A DNA stretch of 49,954 nucleotides from Clostridia bacterium (GCA_021152595.1 JAGKVC010000004.1:1-49954); one strand, 5' to 3'; counted from the stretch's first letter, positions 1 through 5,895 are shown. Made by a program: numbers and translations. Notes: generated by a model not told the origin, from the letters alone.

Positions 1-267
1 TTTGCGGCGCTGGCGGAGCTGGAGCGTGAAACAATCCGGGAACGGCAGCAGGAAGGCATCCGGATCGCAAAAGCGGAAGGAAAGTATAAGGGACGCAAGC
101 CGCTTCCGCTTGATGAACATTTCTTTTCTTCTGAATGCAAAAAATGGAAAGCCGGGATGCAAACTGCGGCAGAGACGCAGCGGCATCTTGGTATGAAACC
201 AAACCGCTTTTATCGGCTCGCCCGGAAATACGGATTCTTTGGAGAGGATGAATTACATGGAAAATAA
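1..267 (+). CDS. Serine recombinase (resolvase family), C-terminal fragment cut by window edge
   Basis: The frame is open from base 1 to a TAA at 265-267, giving about 88 residues. It begins in the long helix that follows the catalytic domain of serine recombinases: the segment RETIRERQQEGIRIAKAEGK, then YKGRKP, is the classic junction into the DNA-binding part. After it come about 50 residues ending in RFYRLARKYGFFGEDELHGK, a helix-turn-helix-like tail. The catalytic serine would lie upstream of the window. Such enzymes resolve or invert DNA at paired sites on plasmids and transposons. The next small ORF overlaps its end by 11 bases. Its presence beside a toxin-antitoxin locus suggests a plasmid- or transposon-derived segment. 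The family is clear; whether it is a resolvase or an invertase cannot be told from the fragment. Confidence 0.85.
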   Translation, partial: FAALAELERETIRERQQEGIRIAKAEGKYKGRKPLPLDEHFFSSECKKWKAGMQTAAETQRHLGMKPNRFYRLARKYGFFGEDELHGK

Positions 268-433
268 AACGAAAGAAAAAGATTTTGAATTGCTTGCAAA
301 GCTATGGGATCAGCTCACACCGACGCAGCAGCAATACATGCTCCGCAGAGCAGAGCTGCTTGCAGCCCGGAATGCATTTGAAAAGCAAAAAGCGGAATCT
401 GAATGTGCTACATGTAGCACGTTTTCAGAATAA
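257..433 (+). CDS. Small hypothetical protein, 58 aa, coupled to recombinase
   Basis: I do not recognise this protein. The ATG at 257 is preceded at a good distance by GGAGAG (240-245); an in-frame ATG at 248 is possible but too close to that site. The start overlaps the recombinase stop, so translation is probably coupled. The product is a charged, helical polypeptide (ENKTKEKDFELLAKLWDQL, then a QQQYMLRRAELLAARNAFEK helix) ending in a short Cys- and Ser-rich tail (CATCSTFSE). It has no signal peptide or membrane segment. A role alongside the recombinase is an inference from coupling only. Confidence 0.55.
   Translation: MENKTKEKDFELLAKLWDQLTPTQQQYMLRRAELLAARNAFEKQKAESECATCSTFSE
405..420 (+). 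terminator. 16-bp perfect palindrome, terminator-like
   Basis: GTGCTACATGTAGCAC is a perfect 16-bp palindrome inside the last codons of the small ORF, followed by GTTTTC. As RNA it can form a six-pair stem with a CAUG tetraloop before a short U run, so it may end the recombinase operon just before the ToxI promoter. It could equally be a protein operator or recombination site. Confidence 0.4.
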
Positions 434-446
434 CAATTATAGCCTA

Positions 447-475
447 TTGACAAACGGTATCTCGTGTGATATAAT
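447..475 (+). promoter_or_regulatory. Sigma-A promoter of the type III antitoxin RNA
   Basis: A consensus TTGACA (447-452) and TATAAT (470-475) are separated by 17 bases. Transcription should start near 482, giving a leader with a seven-pair hairpin (511-517 with 522-528) and then the antitoxin repeats. A perfect promoter fits the high antitoxin RNA output these loci need. Confidence 0.9.
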
Positions 476-529
476 AAGAATGAAGAAAGCTAATCAGCAA
501 TCTTCATGAACAGAATCGAGAGATTCTGC

Positions 530-632
530 AAAAGCGGAAGTCCCTGCCGTTAAGTGGGAGTTCTAAAAGCAGTGGATCCTACTGTGAGTGGAAGTGTTAA
601 AAGCAGTGAACCCTACTGTGAGTGGGAACGAT
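530..632 (+). ncRNA. ToxI-like antitoxin RNA: three tandem 34-35 nt repeats
   Basis: Three head-to-tail units lie at 530-564 (35 nt), 565-598 (34 nt) and 599-632 (34 nt). Each begins AAAAGC and contains a GTGRGTGG-like core; units 2 and 3 share CCTACTGTGAGTGG, and unit 1 is the most diverged. In type III systems such repeats fold into pseudoknots that bind the toxin directly, and the toxin itself cuts the precursor in A-rich joints, which here would be the AAAA at each unit start. The strong promoter upstream, the terminator downstream and the toxin gene 60 bases later complete the standard layout. Folding was judged by eye only. Confidence 0.88.
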
Positions 633-642
633 AAAAGCGAAG

Positions 643-672
643 GGGCTGTGTTCGTCACAGCCCTTTCTTTTT
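643..672 (+). terminator. Terminator between antitoxin RNA and toxin gene
   Basis: GGGCTGTG (643-650) pairs with CACAGCCC (656-663) across a five-base loop and is followed by a T-rich tract. Type III loci carry a leaky terminator here so that antitoxin RNA exceeds toxin mRNA; the position fits that role exactly. Confidence 0.9.
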
Positions 673-692
673 AGAAACGAGAGAATGAAAGT

Positions 693-1448
693 ATGAAAAA
701 GAATAGACTTCACTTATACACGCTTGATATAAAGTATGCGAATGCATTGTCGAAAGCTGATGATCGGGTAATGTCGGTTTCGCCGCAGGAAGGAAAAGAC
801 AACAGACCGTTCGTTGGAATTGTTGTTCTCTTTCATGACAGAAAATACTGCATTCCTCTTACTTCACCCAAGCCGAAGCATCGAAACATGAAGAATGATC
901 TTGACTTTTCAAAGATCATAGATAAACACGGAAAACTGATCGGAGCCTTGAACTTTAACAATATGCTCCCGGTATCGGATGATGTTATTACATTGATTAC
1001 GATCAAGCCGGATGCGAGCGATACTCCGGAACAGAGAAAGTATAAGGATTTACTCAGCAATCAACTGGATTGGTGCAATGATAATGCTGACAGTATTCTG
1101 AAAAAAGCGAATAAGCTGTATAGGTTCATTACAGAAACACCGGAAAAATCCAGAAATCTGACGCGCCGGTGCTGCAACTTTAAGAAGCTGGAGGCTGTGC
1201 TGGATCGTTATACTGAACGAAAGCAGCAGCAGCTCGCAAATGAACAGTATATCAATCATCTGCCGAAAGAAGAAACATATTTCCTGAAAATGAGCGAAAG
1301 CGAATTGCAGAAGCTGCGGCAGAAGGGCGGTGTTCCGTTTGTCGCCAAAAAGGATTCTGAGGGTGCTTTTATAGTGAAGATTGCGCTTGCGGATAAGGAG
1401 ACCGTTCAAAAGCTGCTTGCAAGCGGAAAGAATCGGAAAAACTCATAA
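693..1448 (+). CDS. toxN: Type III toxin-antitoxin system endoribonuclease, ToxN/AbiQ family
   Basis: The 251-residue product matches the ToxN/AbiQ fold. After the N-terminal strand (LHLYTLDIKYANALSKAD) comes RPFVGIVVL, then IPLTSPKPKHRNM, where Ser58 and Lys60 sit in the family's active-site S-P-K arrangement, then GALNFNNMLPV. The toxin is a sequence-specific RNase that cuts cellular RNA and its own antitoxin precursor; it is silenced by binding the repeat RNA encoded just upstream. Many members also cause abortive phage infection. Typical members are about 170-200 residues, so this one has an extra C-terminal segment (about residues 175-251) of unknown role. The start ATG follows a purine-rich GAGAG. 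The cognate RNA and terminator upstream make the assignment firm. Confidence 0.92.
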   Translation: MKKNRLHLYTLDIKYANALSKADDRVMSVSPQEGKDNRPFVGIVVLFHDRKYCIPLTSPKPKHRNMKNDLDFSKIIDKHGKLIGALNFNNMLPVSDDVITLITIKPDASDTPEQRKYKDLLSNQLDWCNDNADSILKKANKLYRFITETPEKSRNLTRRCCNFKKLEAVLDRYTERKQQQLANEQYINHLPKEETYFLKMSESELQKLRQKGGVPFVAKKDSEGAFIVKIALADKETVQKLLASGKNRKNS

Positions 1449-1469
1449 GAATCCAGTATGCTGAAATAA

Positions 1470-1510
1470 AGCGGAGGGCATGCCTATTGTGACATGCTCT
1501 CCGCTTTTTT
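1470..1510 (+). terminator. Rho-independent terminator after the toxin gene
   Basis: AGCGGAGGGCATG (1470-1482) pairs with CATGCTCTCCGCT (1493-1505), one pair being a wobble, with a ten-base loop and a run of six T. It closes the toxin-antitoxin transcript. Confidence 0.92.
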
Positions 1511-1578
1511 GCTATTTATCGCCGCCTGTTCGGTTTAATATTTGTGGGATCGTACAAATTACAATTTTTGGTTTTCTC

Positions 1579-1607
1579 TTTACAAATCGTGAAAAATATG
1601 GTATAAT
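1579..1607 (+). promoter_or_regulatory. Sigma-A promoter of an unassigned small RNA
   Basis: TTTACA (1579-1584) and TATAAT (1602-1607) are spaced by 17 bases in an AT-rich stretch with no coding region downstream for 600 bases on this strand. Transcription would begin near 1614. Confidence 0.75.
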
Positions 1608-1741
1608 TATAGTATACAGCGGTGCTGACAAAAAAGCACCCCCACGGGAAGCCTCCGGACTGCAATCCGGAAACTCCCCATCATCAGACAGATGCCATAA
1701 CATCTGAATGACTTAGTGAGAATGCTACTTTTTGTGGTCTT

Positions 1742-1771
1742 ATTATACCACATTCAGTATACACTTGTCAA
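1742..1771 (-). promoter_or_regulatory. Possible antisense promoter facing the small RNA
   Basis: On the minus strand TTGACA (1766-1771) and TATAAT (1742-1747) are 18 bases apart, firing leftward into the small-RNA region. The -35 hexamer overlaps the terminator stem, so it could be a by-product of that stem. Confidence 0.45.
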
Positions 1772-1815
1772 GCCTTTCAGTCTGTTTTGCGGCGGTCTGA
1801 GGGGCTTGACTTTTT
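1767..1815 (+). terminator. Intrinsic terminator of the small RNA
   Basis: GTCAAGCCTTTCAG (1767-1780) pairs with CTGAGGGGCTTGAC (1797-1810) over 14 bp including two U-G pairs, followed by five T. The wobbles work only in the plus-strand RNA, which fixes the direction. Confidence 0.8.
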
Positions 1816-1816
1816 A

Positions 1817-2131
1817 TTTCGTCGAGCGCTTGTGCAGCTTGAAAATTGAATACATTGATTTGATAGTTTTTCTTCACAGTTCACGCTGCTGTCATAAGGG
1901 TGTCCGCTAGGAACGTACTTATGAGGCAGCAGTCCGCCATGAAACAGAGTGCATATGGCAACTCTGCGAGCGACGCTGCAACAGAAATACAGATTGGGAC
2001 AACCGTTGATACTGAATCTGACTTGAACCGGCTATCAAACAATGCGAAATCAAAAATCAAGGTATAGCACAAACTCGCAGCTTCGCTCAGAACAGTTTGT
2101 GCTATCCGAAACGAGTGCTGCGAGCTAAATG
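1817..2131. other. Gap between small RNA and tRNA-Cys; one possible 48-aa ORF
   Basis: No gene here is firm. An ORF at 1921-2067 on the plus strand would encode 48 residues beginning MRQQSAMKQSAYGNSASDA, polar, with no recognisable domain and no good ribosome-binding site. The stretch may be the worn edge of the mobile segment that abuts the tRNA cluster. Confidence 0.3.
2064..2105 (-). terminator. Hairpin downstream of the tRNA cluster
   Basis: ATAGCACAAACT (2064-2075) and AGTTTGTGCTAT (2094-2105) form a perfect 12-bp stem. Read leftward, the direction of the tRNAs, it is followed by a T-rich TTGATTTTTGATTT, so it probably ends the tRNA transcript. Confidence 0.6.
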
Positions 2132-2205
2132 TGGAGGCGCGAACCAGATTTGAACTGGTGATCACGGTGTTGCAGACCATTGCCTTACCACTTGGCTATC
2201 GCGCC
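2132..2205 (-). tRNA. tRNA-Cys (GCA)
   Basis: The minus strand folds as a cloverleaf: acceptor GGCGCGA with TCGCGCC, anticodon GCA in a GGTCT/CACC-flanked arm, and T arm GGTTCAAATC-type. It is the last tRNA of the leftward cluster and the only one of the four with an encoded CCA (2132-2134). Confidence 0.95.
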
Positions 2206-2215
2206 AAAAAATAGA

Positions 2216-2288
2216 AGCGGATTACGGGGCTCGAACCCGCTACCTCCACCTTGGCAAGGTGGCGCTCTACCAGATGAGCTAAATCCGC
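2216..2288 (-). tRNA. tRNA-Gly (GCC)
   Basis: Acceptor GCGGATT pairs with AATCCGC; the anticodon arm is CCACC-TTGCCAA-GGTGG with anticodon GCC; the T arm contains GGTTCGAGCC. The CCA end is not encoded. Confidence 0.95.
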
Positions 2289-2295
2289 ATATATA

Positions 2296-2369
2296 CGACC
2301 TGGATGGGACTCGAACCCACGACCTCCGCCGTGACAGGGCGGCGTTCTAACCAACTGAACTACCAGGCC
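2296..2369 (-). tRNA. tRNA-Asp (GTC)
   Basis: Acceptor GGCCTGG pairs with CCAGGTC; the anticodon arm CCGCC-CTGTCAC-GGCGG gives GTC, and the discriminator is G as expected for Asp. The CCA end is not encoded. Confidence 0.95.
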
Positions 2370-2373
2370 AGAA

Positions 2374-2446
2374 TGGAAACTACAGGGCTCGAACCTGTGA
2401 CCCTCTGCTTGTAAGGCAGATGCTCTCCCAGCTGAGCTAAGCTTCC
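2374..2446 (-). tRNA. tRNA-Val (TAC)
   Basis: Acceptor GGAAGCT pairs with AGTTTCC; the anticodon arm TCTGC-CTTACAA-GCAGA gives TAC; discriminator A, no encoded CCA. It is the first tRNA behind the promoter at 2477-2505. Confidence 0.95.
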
Positions 2447-2476
2447 GTTAAGACGCTGATCGAACAGCGCCTTATT

Positions 2477-2505
2477 ATTATAACGCATAAACGGTGATTT
2501 GTCAA
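2477..2505 (-). promoter_or_regulatory. Promoter of the Val-Asp-Gly-Cys tRNA operon
   Basis: On the minus strand TTGACA (2500-2505) and TATAAT (2477-2482) are 17 bases apart, a full consensus, about 30 bases upstream of tRNA-Val. A small GACGCTG/CAGCGCC-type hairpin lies in the leader. Confidence 0.92.
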
Positions 2506-2539
2506 TACCTTTTCTGCAATTTTTATATAAATTTATTAT

Positions 2540-3445
2540 TTAACTTTCCGTATCGGCGGCTGCGGCTTCTTTTTCTGCGATCATCTGCCGCAGTTCATCC
2601 GGAGAGAAGACGTATTTATTATTGCAGAAGTGGCAGCAGACCTCGATTTCCGGCATTTCATCCGCCATTTCGCGCAGCGTCGGGATATCGAGCGAGCGGA
2701 GCATCTTCGCGGTGCGCTCTCTGGAGCAGTCACAGGCATATTCCGGCTCGGACTCGTCGAGCAGCTCTGCATCAAGTCCTGCCATGAGCTTCTGTGCGAT
2801 ATCATCCGCAGTCATGCCGCGCTGGAGCAGATCGGTGACGCTCGTCACATCCCTGAGATTTTCCTCAAGCTGTGTGATATCCGATTCCGGTGCAAAGGGG
2901 AGAAGCTGGATCAGATAGCCGCCTGCACAGGCGACCGTCAGATCGGGATTGACCAGTACGCCGAGTCCGCATGCAGAGGGAACCTGCTCGCTGTCTGCGA
3001 AATACTGCGTGATATCCTCTGCGATTTCACCGGAGACCAGCGCGGTCTGACCGGAATAGGGCTCTTTGAGTCCGATATCCTTGATGACGAACAGGGTGCC
3101 GTCCGTGCCGACTGCGCCTGCGACATCGAGCTTGCCCTTTGCATTCAGCGGCAGCTCCACGACCGGCTGATCGACATAGGATTTGACATTGCCGAGATCA
3201 TCCGCGACCGCAAGCAGAATGCCCGCAGGACCGCCGCCGTCCAGACGCACCGTGACGGTATCACCGGGATTTTTGAGTGTATAGCCGATGAGGGATGCCG
3301 CCATCGAGAGACGCCCGAGCGCCGCCGTGCAGACCGCCGAGGTCTTGTGGATGCGCTCCATTTCGCGGCACATTTCCGTGCCTTCGAGGACGGCACAGAC
3401 AACCGCGCCGTCTGCGGATAAATAACGCTTGAGTTTACCTTTCAT
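2540..3445 (-). CDS. hslO: Redox-regulated chaperone Hsp33
   Basis: This 301-residue protein is a full-length Hsp33, a cytoplasmic holdase that binds unfolding proteins under oxidative stress. The N-terminal substrate-binding domain (MKGKLKRYLSADGAVVCAV through GGGPAGILLAVAD and PYSGQTALVSGEIAEDI) is intact. The C-terminal redox switch has the zinc-binding cysteine pairs in ACDCS and CCHFC, which release zinc and form disulfides when oxidised. The start is preceded by AAGGAG at a normal distance. Its first 41 bases are exactly repeated at 4335-4375, with an AT-rich insert between, so the present ribosome-binding site and upstream region come from inserted DNA rather than the ancestral operon. 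No clear terminator separates it from the tRNA promoter downstream. Confidence 0.95.
   Translation of the reverse strand: MKGKLKRYLSADGAVVCAVLEGTEMCREMERIHKTSAVCTAALGRLSMAASLIGYTLKNPGDTVTVRLDGGGPAGILLAVADDLGNVKSYVDQPVVELPLNAKGKLDVAGAVGTDGTLFVIKDIGLKEPYSGQTALVSGEIAEDITQYFADSEQVPSACGLGVLVNPDLTVACAGGYLIQLLPFAPESDITQLEENLRDVTSVTDLLQRGMTADDIAQKLMAGLDAELLDESEPEYACDCSRERTAKMLRSLDIPTLREMADEMPEIEVCCHFCNNKYVFSPDELRQMIAEKEAAAADTES
3405..3445. repeat. 41-bp direct repeat, copy at the hslO start
   Basis: This copy is the first 41 bases of hslO and is identical to 4335-4375. Identity stops exactly at the ATG on one side and after 41 bases on the other. The two copies bracket an insert of low GC, as attachment-site repeats of an integrated element do. 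Confidence 0.9.
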
Positions 3446-3622
3446 ATCTATGACTCCTTACTTGGAAAACAATAATTTTGAAAAAAGAGGGCAGATGAAT
3501 CTTATAATTATCACTTTCTGCTTTCTCTGCATCTACGTTACTTGCGGTTTCAACGGAATTATGGTGCGATGAAACTAACACATATTCGCTACAATTGATG
3601 AAGAGCAGAGTGTTAGATGCAA

Positions 3623-4279
3623 TTATTTCTTATGTGAAAAGTATATCGCAATACATTGCTGTGTTTTTAATTCAAGCAATAACTCAGAGATTTTAATATT
3701 ATCTTTTTCGAATAGTTTATTTATATCTTGGTATGATTTGGCAATTTTACGATTTACTACACCGAATGATTTAGTTTTTGCTTCAATTGAAATGAGATCA
3801 GCTTCAGCACAGAAGCATTTTATGATTTGAGTGTATCTGCGCTTGTACTCTTTGATTTGCTCATTTGTTTCAAATGGTGCAGTATTTTCCGCAGCTCTTC
3901 CGTTTTCTATCAGCTTGCGTACTTGTTCTTTGATAAGCCGAATCTTTTCTGCGTATTCAGTGTTTGTCAAGTCAAATCCTTCCCATGGATTAGCAGCGTA
4001 TGTATTTGAAAGCCTCTCGAGTTCCCGCATTTCCTCTTGCATTTGTTGGAGATCTTGTTCAATCTCACGTTTTTGATTCCGAACATCAGAAAGAGCTTGC
4101 GCTTCAATCTGATCGTGTTGCTCTTTCAAATCCTGCAAGATCTTTTTGACTTCTTTCAGGATTTCATCTTTTTCTGCAAGAGCTTTGGCAATAATTGCAT
4201 CATGTTCTTCATTAGCTTTATTGATAATTTGGATGTATTCTTCATCCGAATCACGCTTTTTCGCTCCGAATAATTTCAT
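3623..4279 (-). CDS. DUF4041-like coiled-coil protein in an AT-rich insert
   Basis: The 218-residue product has a long coiled coil (about residues 10-95, rich in E, K, Q) followed by a globular part containing EYKRRYTQIIKCFCAEADLI and KIAKSYQDINKL, ending in ELLLELKTQQCIAIYF. That order resembles DUF4041 proteins, often found near mobile or defence genes and frequently fused to a T5orf172/GIY-YIG nuclease domain. Here the protein stops right after the DUF4041-like region, so no nuclease is present. GGAGG precedes the ATG. Base composition is clearly more AT-rich than hslO and the CbrC-like gene on either side, and the gene lies between two 41-bp direct repeats, so it was probably acquired. 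The family match is by eye. Confidence 0.6.
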   Translation of the reverse strand: MKLFGAKKRDSDEEYIQIINKANEEHDAIIAKALAEKDEILKEVKKILQDLKEQHDQIEAQALSDVRNQKREIEQDLQQMQEEMRELERLSNTYAANPWEGFDLTNTEYAEKIRLIKEQVRKLIENGRAAENTAPFETNEQIKEYKRRYTQIIKCFCAEADLISIEAKTKSFGVVNRKIAKSYQDINKLFEKDNIKISELLLELKTQQCIAIYFSHKK

Positions 4280-4334
4280 GGTAAACCTCCAATCAGAAAG
4301 GGGCGGATATAAAATTCATGCACGATCTGACATT

Positions 4335-4375
4335 GCGCCGTCTGCGGATAAATAACGCTTGAGTTTACCTTTCAT
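4335..4375. repeat. 41-bp direct repeat, remnant of the original hslO start
   Basis: Identical to 3405-3445. Read leftward it starts with ATG and encodes the Hsp33 N terminus for 14 codons, then runs into foreign sequence and a stop four codons later. It lies only 27 bases after the stop of the CbrC-like gene and behind a purine-rich AGAAAGAAG, so it is probably the original hslO start, disconnected by insertion. Confidence 0.88.
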
Positions 4376-4402
4376 GATCATACTTCTTTCTTTTATGATG
4401 AT

Positions 4403-4978
4403 TCAGTCCATATCCAGCCAGAGGAAATGTCTGCCGCAGTGCAGGCACCGGAACAGAAAGCCCTGCACACTGCCGTGCTTCACGGTGTACTCCTTCACAA
4501 AGCTCAGTTCGGAGATATTTGCCTCCTGATCGTAGGTTTCTTCGATTTCCTGCGCAAGCCCCATGTTTACAATGTCCTCCCAGCCGACCGAGCCGAGAAA
4601 TGCACAGTATTCATTGCAGTGCGTATACCAGCGCGCAGACTGCCATGCGTAATATCCGGGCGTGCGGTGTTTCCATTCATCCTGTGCAGCAGCGTCTTCG
4701 GGCTTGCTGCCGACCAGCCATCCGTCCTGAAAGACACACTGAAATTTCGCCGCAGCAGAGCCGTCCGCGATGCATTCCGGACAGAGAAAATCCATTTTCT
4801 CATAGGGCAGCTCATCGTCATCGGGATCGGTATTTCTGTTCGCATGCAGGTCGCCGTAAAACGGTCCGTCATACCAGATGTCGGTCTGTCTGCCGCAGCA
4901 GCAGCAGGTTTTCGGTTCGCCCAGCGTGAACATTCCGGTGTCAAGCGGATTCGGGTGGTATCTGAATGCCGGTGTCAT
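4403..4978 (-). CDS. CbrC family (UPF0167) protein
   Basis: The 191-residue protein matches the CbrC/UPF0167 family: an N-terminal FRYHPNPLDTGMF, a zinc-ribbon-like CCCCGRQTDIWYDGPFY, a second pair in FLCPECIADG, the WQSARWYTHCNEYCAFLG core, and a C-terminal FRCLHCGRHFLW. The Cys pairs imply metal binding. E. coli CbrC is linked to colicin E2 tolerance, but no reaction is known. The ATG at 4978 follows GGAGAAAAGCC at good spacing; longer in-frame starts (up to 5089) run into the promoter of the divergent GNAT gene and are less likely. It was probably co-transcribed with hslO before the 930-bp insertion. Confidence 0.85.
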   Translation of the reverse strand: MTPAFRYHPNPLDTGMFTLGEPKTCCCCGRQTDIWYDGPFYGDLHANRNTDPDDDELPYEKMDFLCPECIADGSAAAKFQCVFQDGWLVGSKPEDAAAQDEWKHRTPGYYAWQSARWYTHCNEYCAFLGSVGWEDIVNMGLAQEIEETYDQEANISELSFVKEYTVKHGSVQGFLFRCLHCGRHFLWLDMD

Positions 4979-5034
4979 GGCTTTTCTCCTTTCGTGATTG
5001 ACCGTTGAAACATCTTCCGGCTTGTGCTTCGCCC

Positions 5035-5063
5035 TTGCGAAATGTCCGCATTTATGGTAAAAT
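5035..5063 (+). promoter_or_regulatory. Promoter of the GNAT gene
   Basis: TTGCGA (5035-5040) and TAAAAT (5058-5063) are 17 bases apart, directly upstream of the acetyltransferase and divergent from the CbrC-like gene. Confidence 0.7.
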
Positions 5064-5087
5064 ATAAGCGAAAGGATGTGTTTCAAC

Positions 5088-5657
5088 ATGAACGAGCTGA
5101 CCTTGCGCCGCCTGACGATGGAGCAGGCGGAACAGATCTATACACGATACATGAAGCAGGACTTTCCGCGCGATGAGCTGAAGCCCTTTGCGATGATCCG
5201 GGAAGCGGATGCACGCGGCGAATACGAATGCATCGGCTGCTATGACGGGGATGCCCTCTGCGGCTATGCGTATCTCGTAAAGCTCGGGCGGGAGTATCTG
5301 CTGGATTATTTTGCCGTGCTTTCTGACCTGCGCGGCATCGGATACGGTACGCGGATCCTGAACGCGCTCGGAAAGCGGTATGCGGAATCGGAAGCGTTCC
5401 TGATCGAATCGGAGAATCCCGATTTTGCAGCCGATGCCGATGCGCTCGCGGAACGTCAGCGGCGGATGCGGTTTTATCTGCATGCAGGCTGCCTTGATAC
5501 CGGCGTGACCGCATGCGTATTCGGTGTGGAATACCGTGTGCTGGAGCTTCCGCTCAGCGGCGCACATTCACAGGATGCGATCCGTGCGGTCTATATGCGC
5601 CTCTACAAGAGCTTCCTCTCAACGCCGCGCTATCAGCGGAATATCACAGTTCATTGA
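5088..5657 (+). CDS. GNAT-family N-acetyltransferase
   Basis: This 189-residue cytoplasmic enzyme has the GNAT layout: the N-terminal LTLRRLTMEQAEQIYTRYM, a central strand CGYAYLVK, and the acetyl-CoA loop in LSDLRGIGYGTRILNAL, which replaces the classic RxxGxG/A with R-G-I-G-Y-G. The C-terminal half includes FYLHAGCLDTGV, the usual last helix-strand. It would transfer acetyl from acetyl-CoA to an amine; the substrate is unknown. The ATG at 5088 is chosen because GAAAGGA lies 11 bases before it; the ATG at 5076 overlaps that site. It is transcribed alone, and the region after it is repeat DNA. Confidence 0.85.
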   Translation: MNELTLRRLTMEQAEQIYTRYMKQDFPRDELKPFAMIREADARGEYECIGCYDGDALCGYAYLVKLGREYLLDYFAVLSDLRGIGYGTRILNALGKRYAESEAFLIESENPDFAADADALAERQRRMRFYLHAGCLDTGVTACVFGVEYRVLELPLSGAHSQDAIRAVYMRLYKSFLSTPRYQRNITVH

Positions 5658-5895
5658 ATGAGAAATGAAAAGTGTGAAATGAAAAATTGCGGTATCCGCC
5701 TTTCGGCGGATGATTGAAAATCGGTTGAATCCGTCTGCGGAGCGGTCGCCGGACGCTGCGGTGAAGCTGTGAATTTGAAAAATAGTGAGGAGATAGGAGT
5801 GAGAAGTGAGGAGATGCGGTGTCCGCTGCGCGGCACATTTTATAAATTATGCGCGCAGCGCATACCTTAATTTCTCATTTCTCATTTCTAATTTC
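5658..5895. repeat. Intergenic repeat element with GAGAAAT-type inverted ends
   Basis: This gene-free stretch starts with AATGAGAAATG and ends with CATTTCTAATTTCTCATT, that is, inverted ends of the same motif. Inside are the hairpin ATCCGCC-TTTC-GGCGGAT (near 5700), a purine tract of GTGAGGAG-type repeats (about 5785-5815) and ATGCGCGCAGCGCAT (5849-5863). The segment 5849-5900 is nearly the reverse complement of 9238-9289, so this is a dispersed family, resembling a MITE. Confidence 0.7.

Larger units (their letters stand above)
1614..1816 (+). ncRNA. Unassigned structured RNA of about 200 nt
   Basis: Between the promoter at 1579 and an intrinsic terminator ending near 1816 the sequence has no convincing ORF but a string of hairpins: GGTGCT/AGCACC (1621-1640), CCGGA/TCCGG (about 1655-1670), CAGATG/CATCTG (1689-1706) and TGTGGT/ACCACA (1733-1752), then the terminator stem. 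On the opposite strand a promoter at 1742-1771 faces it. The stem around 1646-1679 pairs over 14 bp only when read as the minus-strand RNA (G-U pairs there become A-C mismatches here), so an antisense RNA is possible. I recognise no Rfam class (not 6S, tmRNA or SRP RNA). Its neighbours suggest a mobile-element regulatory RNA; that is inference. Confidence 0.5.

Noticed and set aside
530..632. CRISPR array
   Set aside because: Units are contiguous without spacers, only three, diverged, and lead into a ToxN gene; no cas genes are present.
1716..1910. Small hydrophobic ORF (LLFVVLLYHIQYT) as a type I toxin
   Set aside because: The hydrophobic part is translated hairpin and promoter-like AT sequence, has no ribosome-binding site, and runs through the terminator of the small RNA.
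1881..2180. 99-codon minus-strand frame starting in tRNA-Cys
   Set aside because: Its start (VCNTVITSSNLVRAS) is simply translated tRNA-Cys sequence, a common false prediction.
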